Of a DNA stretch of 8,311 bases, positions 6,196 through 8,311 are shown piece after piece (positions within the stretch are counted from its first letter, which is position 1; each line of letters starts with the position of its first letter). Origin of the DNA: Acidobacteriota bacterium (lineage in GTDB: Bacteria > Acidobacteriota > Holophagae > Holophagales > Holophagaceae); contig JAJYBX010000064.1 in NCBI GenBank assembly GCA_021778785.1, positions 1-8,311 on the forward strand, read 5' to 3'. A model generated the notes under the pieces. That model was not told where the DNA came from, searched no databases, and worked only from the letters and a program-made list of their open reading frames with translations. The position numbers were made by a program, and so were the translations under genes.

Positions 6196-8295
6196 TCACT
6201 TCTCGGGCGGCTCGGGGGCCGGCGGAGGAGGGGGCGGTGGCGGCGGTGGCGGCGGAGGAGGCGGGGCGGGCAGGGCCTTCGGGGGGGCGGGTGGCGCCGG
6301 GGGCGCGGGCGGTGGTGGCGGAGGCGGGGGTGGGGGCAGCGCCTCGGCTCCGGGGGTCCCGGGGGAGGTCCGGGATTTCGGCAGCTGTTTCATCCGGACC
6401 TTCAACTCCGCCATGCGGGCCTTGAGGGCCTCCATCTCCGCCCTCAGGGACTCCATCTCGGCCTGGGGGTCGTCCATCGGATCCAGGGGCGGCAGCACCT
6501 TCACATGGACGCGCGGCGGCCGCGGGGCGCGGACATGCACCTCCGGCGCCTCGATGAAGATCTCCTCGTCCCCCTCGGGCGGAAGGGGGGCCTCGACGGT
6601 CTTCCCGTCCTTGTCCTTCCAGCGAAGCTTCTTCACCACCACCTCGTGGCGCTTTCCGTCGCCATCCACGAAGACGCGGGTGCCCTCCCCCTTGTCCTCG
6701 ATGACCTGGAGGTGCAGGCGCCGCGCCTGTTCGGCTTCGGCCCGGGCCTTCTCCATCTCGCCGCGGGACCGCTCGATCTCCGCCTTGGCCTGCTCCATTT
6801 CGGCCCTGGAGCGATCGAGCTCGGCCTTCAGGCGGGCCTGGGCCTCGGGCGACTTTTCCTGGGCGAGCTGGGCCTGCAGGGAGGCCTGCTGCGCGGCGAG
6901 CTCCCGGGCCTGGGCGGCCGCGGCCCGGATCTGCGGAGCCATCTCCCGGACCTGCACCCGCACCATCCGCGCCTTCTCCCGCGCCGCCTGGGCCTTCTGG
7001 ACGTCGGTCAGCACGCCGCGGAGCCAGGCCTGGCCCTCGGCGTCGAGGGGCTTCTCCTGGCCGTCGACGCGGTAGATGCGCTTCCCGTCCGCGGCGGAGA
7101 AGCTCCGGGATGTGCCCCCCTTCCGCTCCTCGATCCGGAGCGAGCCGTCCTTGCCGAGGGCCACGGGCTCCTTCGCGGCGGGATCCAGCTTGACCTCGCC
7201 CTGCTGGTCCACGTCGAGGCGGCGGTCGCCGTCGCGGACCTTCAGGCGCGTCCGGGCCTCCTCCGCGGGCCGGGCCTGCGGCGCGGGTTCGGGCTTCGGG
7301 GTCTGCAGGGCGGCGCCGGCGGCCCCGAGGAGGCTCGCGGCGAGGATGGCCACGGCGCCCGCGCGGGCGCGGGGGGAGACGGGCGTGGCGGGGTGGACGA
7401 GGTGTCGGATGCGGGCCATGAGGGAACCTCCATGGGATGCCAGAGCCAGGGTCGGGGTGGGTTTCGCGGGGACGCGGAGTTCCTCCAGGGCCGCCAGGGC
7501 GCGGGCCAGGATGAGCGGATCGCCGCAGAGATCGGCCGCCACGTCGTCGCAGCAGATCTCGCGCTCGGCGCGGATGCGGCCGGAGAGCCACCACACCGCG
7601 GGGTGGTAGAAGAGCAGCACCTCCACGCAGGTCTGGAGGAGGTTCACGACGAAGTCGCCGCGCCGGATGTGGGCCAGCTCGTGCGCCAGGATGGCCTCCA
7701 GGAAATCGGGGGAGAGGCCCGCGAGGGCGCTGGCGGGAAGGAGGATGACCGGACGGAGCCAGCCCAGCGCGGTGGGCACCTCGACCAGGGTCGAGCGGAG
7801 CAGCCGGACTGTCCGTGCGAGCCTCAGCTCCCGGCAGAGCCGCGAGAGCACCAGGTGCCATTCCCCGGGCACCGGCTCCGCGCCACGGTGGCGCAGGCGC
7901 TGCACCCAGGCCCAGCTGCCGAGGAAGCGCAGCGTCAGGACGCCCACGCCCAGGGCCCAGCCGGCCAGGAACCAGGGCAGGAGCCTTTCCAGCCGGAAGC
8001 CCAGGGTCGCCGGGGCGACAGCCGCGGGGAGCGGGCCGATCACCGCCAGATCCGCCGCAGCGGCGGCCCGCTGGGCGGGCAGCAGGTGGAGGAAGGTGGC
8101 TGCCGGCGACGCCGCCATGAGGAGGAGCAGGCCGCAGGCCACCCCGTAGCGGGTCCGGGCGCTGGCACCGCGGAGGAGGGCGAGCAGCACCCAGGCCAGG
8201 AGCCCGAGAACCAGGCCCTGCCAGAGGAAGTGCAGGAGGGCCCAGCCCAGGGCCTGGGCCCACGGCGCCTGGACGAGCTGGAGCAGCGTGGTCAC
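6196..8295 (-). CDS. M56-family (BlaR1/MecR1-like) membrane metallopeptidase with coiled-coil and poly-proline C-terminal region
   Basis: A 699-residue predicted inner-membrane protein. Residues 1-330 match the M56 transmembrane peptidase module: the family signature A-L-G-W-A-L-L-H-F-L-W-Q-G (15-27), hydrophobic segments near 13-41, 51-72, 105-127 and 215-236, the zinc motif H-E-L-A-H (205-209), and E-R-E-I-C-C-D-D (244-251), which should supply the third ligand. A final hydrophobic segment (311-330) precedes the C-terminal part. In BlaR1 that part is a beta-lactam sensor; here no S-x-x-K penicillin-binding domain is seen. Instead there is a beta-rich region (350-412), an Ala/Glu/Arg coiled coil (about 432-527), a second beta-rich stretch (528-600), a short coiled coil (612-638) and a proline tail (654-697). 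The start is GTG 8295 behind AAGGGGGG; the frame stays open to the right edge. Relatives usually pair with a BlaI-type repressor gene just upstream, which would be outside the window. The ligand is unknown. Confidence 0.85.
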   Translation of the reverse strand: MTTLLQLVQAPWAQALGWALLHFLWQGLVLGLLAWVLLALLRGASARTRYGVACGLLLLMAASPAATFLHLLPAQRAAAAADLAVIGPLPAAVAPATLGFRLERLLPWFLAGWALGVGVLTLRFLGSWAWVQRLRHRGAEPVPGEWHLVLSRLCRELRLARTVRLLRSTLVEVPTALGWLRPVILLPASALAGLSPDFLEAILAHELAHIRRGDFVVNLLQTCVEVLLFYHPAVWWLSGRIRAEREICCDDVAADLCGDPLILARALAALEELRVPAKPTPTLALASHGGSLMARIRHLVHPATPVSPRARAGAVAILAASLLGAAGAALQTPKPEPAPQARPAEEARTRLKVRDGDRRLDVDQQGEVKLDPAAKEPVALGKDGSLRIEERKGGTSRSFSAADGKRIYRVDGQEKPLDAEGQAWLRGVLTDVQKAQAAREKARMVRVQVREMAPQIRAAAAQARELAAQQASLQAQLAQEKSPEAQARLKAELDRSRAEMEQAKAEIERSRGEMEKARAEAEQARRLHLQVIEDKGEGTRVFVDGDGKRHEVVVKKLRWKDKDGKTVEAPLPPEGDEEIFIEAPEVHVRAPRPPRVHVKVLPPLDPMDDPQAEMESLRAEMEALKARMAELKVRMKQLPKSRTSPGTPGAEALPPPPPPPPPPAPPAPPAPPKALPAPPPPPPPPPPPPPPPAPEPPEK
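6220..6336 (-). repeat. Poly-proline coding tract in the M56 gene
   Basis: Codes for residues 654-692: a run of 10 prolines, three A-P-P units, a K-A-L-P-A break, then 15 prolines in a row. On the plus strand it appears as a GGN-rich low-complexity stretch. The proline codons are mixed (CCG, CCC, CCT and CCA), so it is not a simple trinucleotide expansion. The run lies at the extreme C-terminus, on the side predicted to be outside the membrane. Such runs stall ribosomes and would need EF-P for translation. Confidence 0.85.
6382..6462 (-). repeat. Second heptad-repeat block (21-bp periodicity) in the M56 gene
   Basis: Codes for residues 612-638, readable as four seven-residue units: AEMESLR, AEMEALK, ARMAELK and the shorter VRMKQL. 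Met, Leu and Ala recur at matching positions, as expected for an alpha-helical coiled coil. Similarity is seen at DNA level between the first two units (CTCCATCTC on the plus strand in both). Confidence 0.7.
6730..6834 (-). repeat. First heptad-repeat block (21-bp periodicity) in the M56 gene
   Basis: Codes for residues 488-522 as five consecutive seven-residue units: RLKAELD, RSRAEME, QAKAEIE, RSRGEME, KARAEAE. The second and fourth units differ only by Ala to Gly. The regular spacing indicates internal tandem duplication of a 21-bp unit. The resulting helix is strongly charged and would form a coiled coil. Confidence 0.75.
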
Positions 8296-8311
8296 GTTTT
8301 CCCCCCTTCGG

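Noticed and set aside
6220..6336. GGN-rich stretch as a DNA-level satellite or glycine-rich plus-strand protein
   Set aside because: It is explained as the proline tail of the M56 protein; the plus-strand frame is its mirror image and has no supporting features.
6074..8263. 729-codon minus-strand frame alongside the M56 gene
   Set aside because: It is another reading frame of the same strand with Arg/Pro/Gly-rich content, while the M56 frame has the zinc site, membrane segments and family signature.

Overview
This is a GC-rich bacterial chromosomal window with tightly packed genes and strong G/C preference at third codon positions. Long spurious antisense open frames are common, as expected at this base composition. 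The gene set is one glutamate dehydrogenase, an archaeal-type GAPDH homologue in a bacterium, a BlaR1-like M56 peptidase, RlmH and an XPD/DinG-type Fe-S helicase. Together with the composition it suggests an Acidobacteriota lineage such as Holophagae (Geothrix-like). That placement is inference only; another high-GC phylum such as Myxococcota is possible.

Layout, left to right. (1) Positions 1-58 hold the first 19 codons of a minus-strand gene leaving the left edge. (2) Positions 59-252 are non-coding and packed with perfect palindromes and hairpins; some probably end the next transcript. (3) On the minus strand, an archaeal-type GAPDH-like gene (253-1308) lies downstream of glutamate dehydrogenase (1417-2664). 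Both start at ATG behind the same GGGAGG-N4 ribosome site and may form one transcript. (4) A strong GC hairpin (2726-2755) separates gdhA from a minus-strand gene for a small unrecognised lipoprotein (2769-3380), which starts at GTG. (5) A 112-nt divergent spacer is followed by plus-strand rlmH (3493-3951). After it comes a 161-nt spacer with three hairpins. (6) Plus-strand dinG-like helicase (4113-6161) converges on a minus-strand M56 gene (6196-8295), with a 9-bp hairpin between their stops.

Functionally the window is mixed: central carbon and nitrogen enzymes, rRNA modification, DNA repair or replication, and an envelope-sensing or proteolytic protein. I see no phage, transposon, CRISPR, tRNA, rRNA or toxin-antitoxin genes. 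The most distinctive item is the M56 protein. The penicillin-sensor domain of BlaR1 is replaced by a long region made of a beta-rich segment, two heptad-repeat coiled coils and a C-terminal poly-proline tail. A second theme is a set of perfect GC hairpins without U-tracts near gene ends, two of which share the same 7-nt arms.
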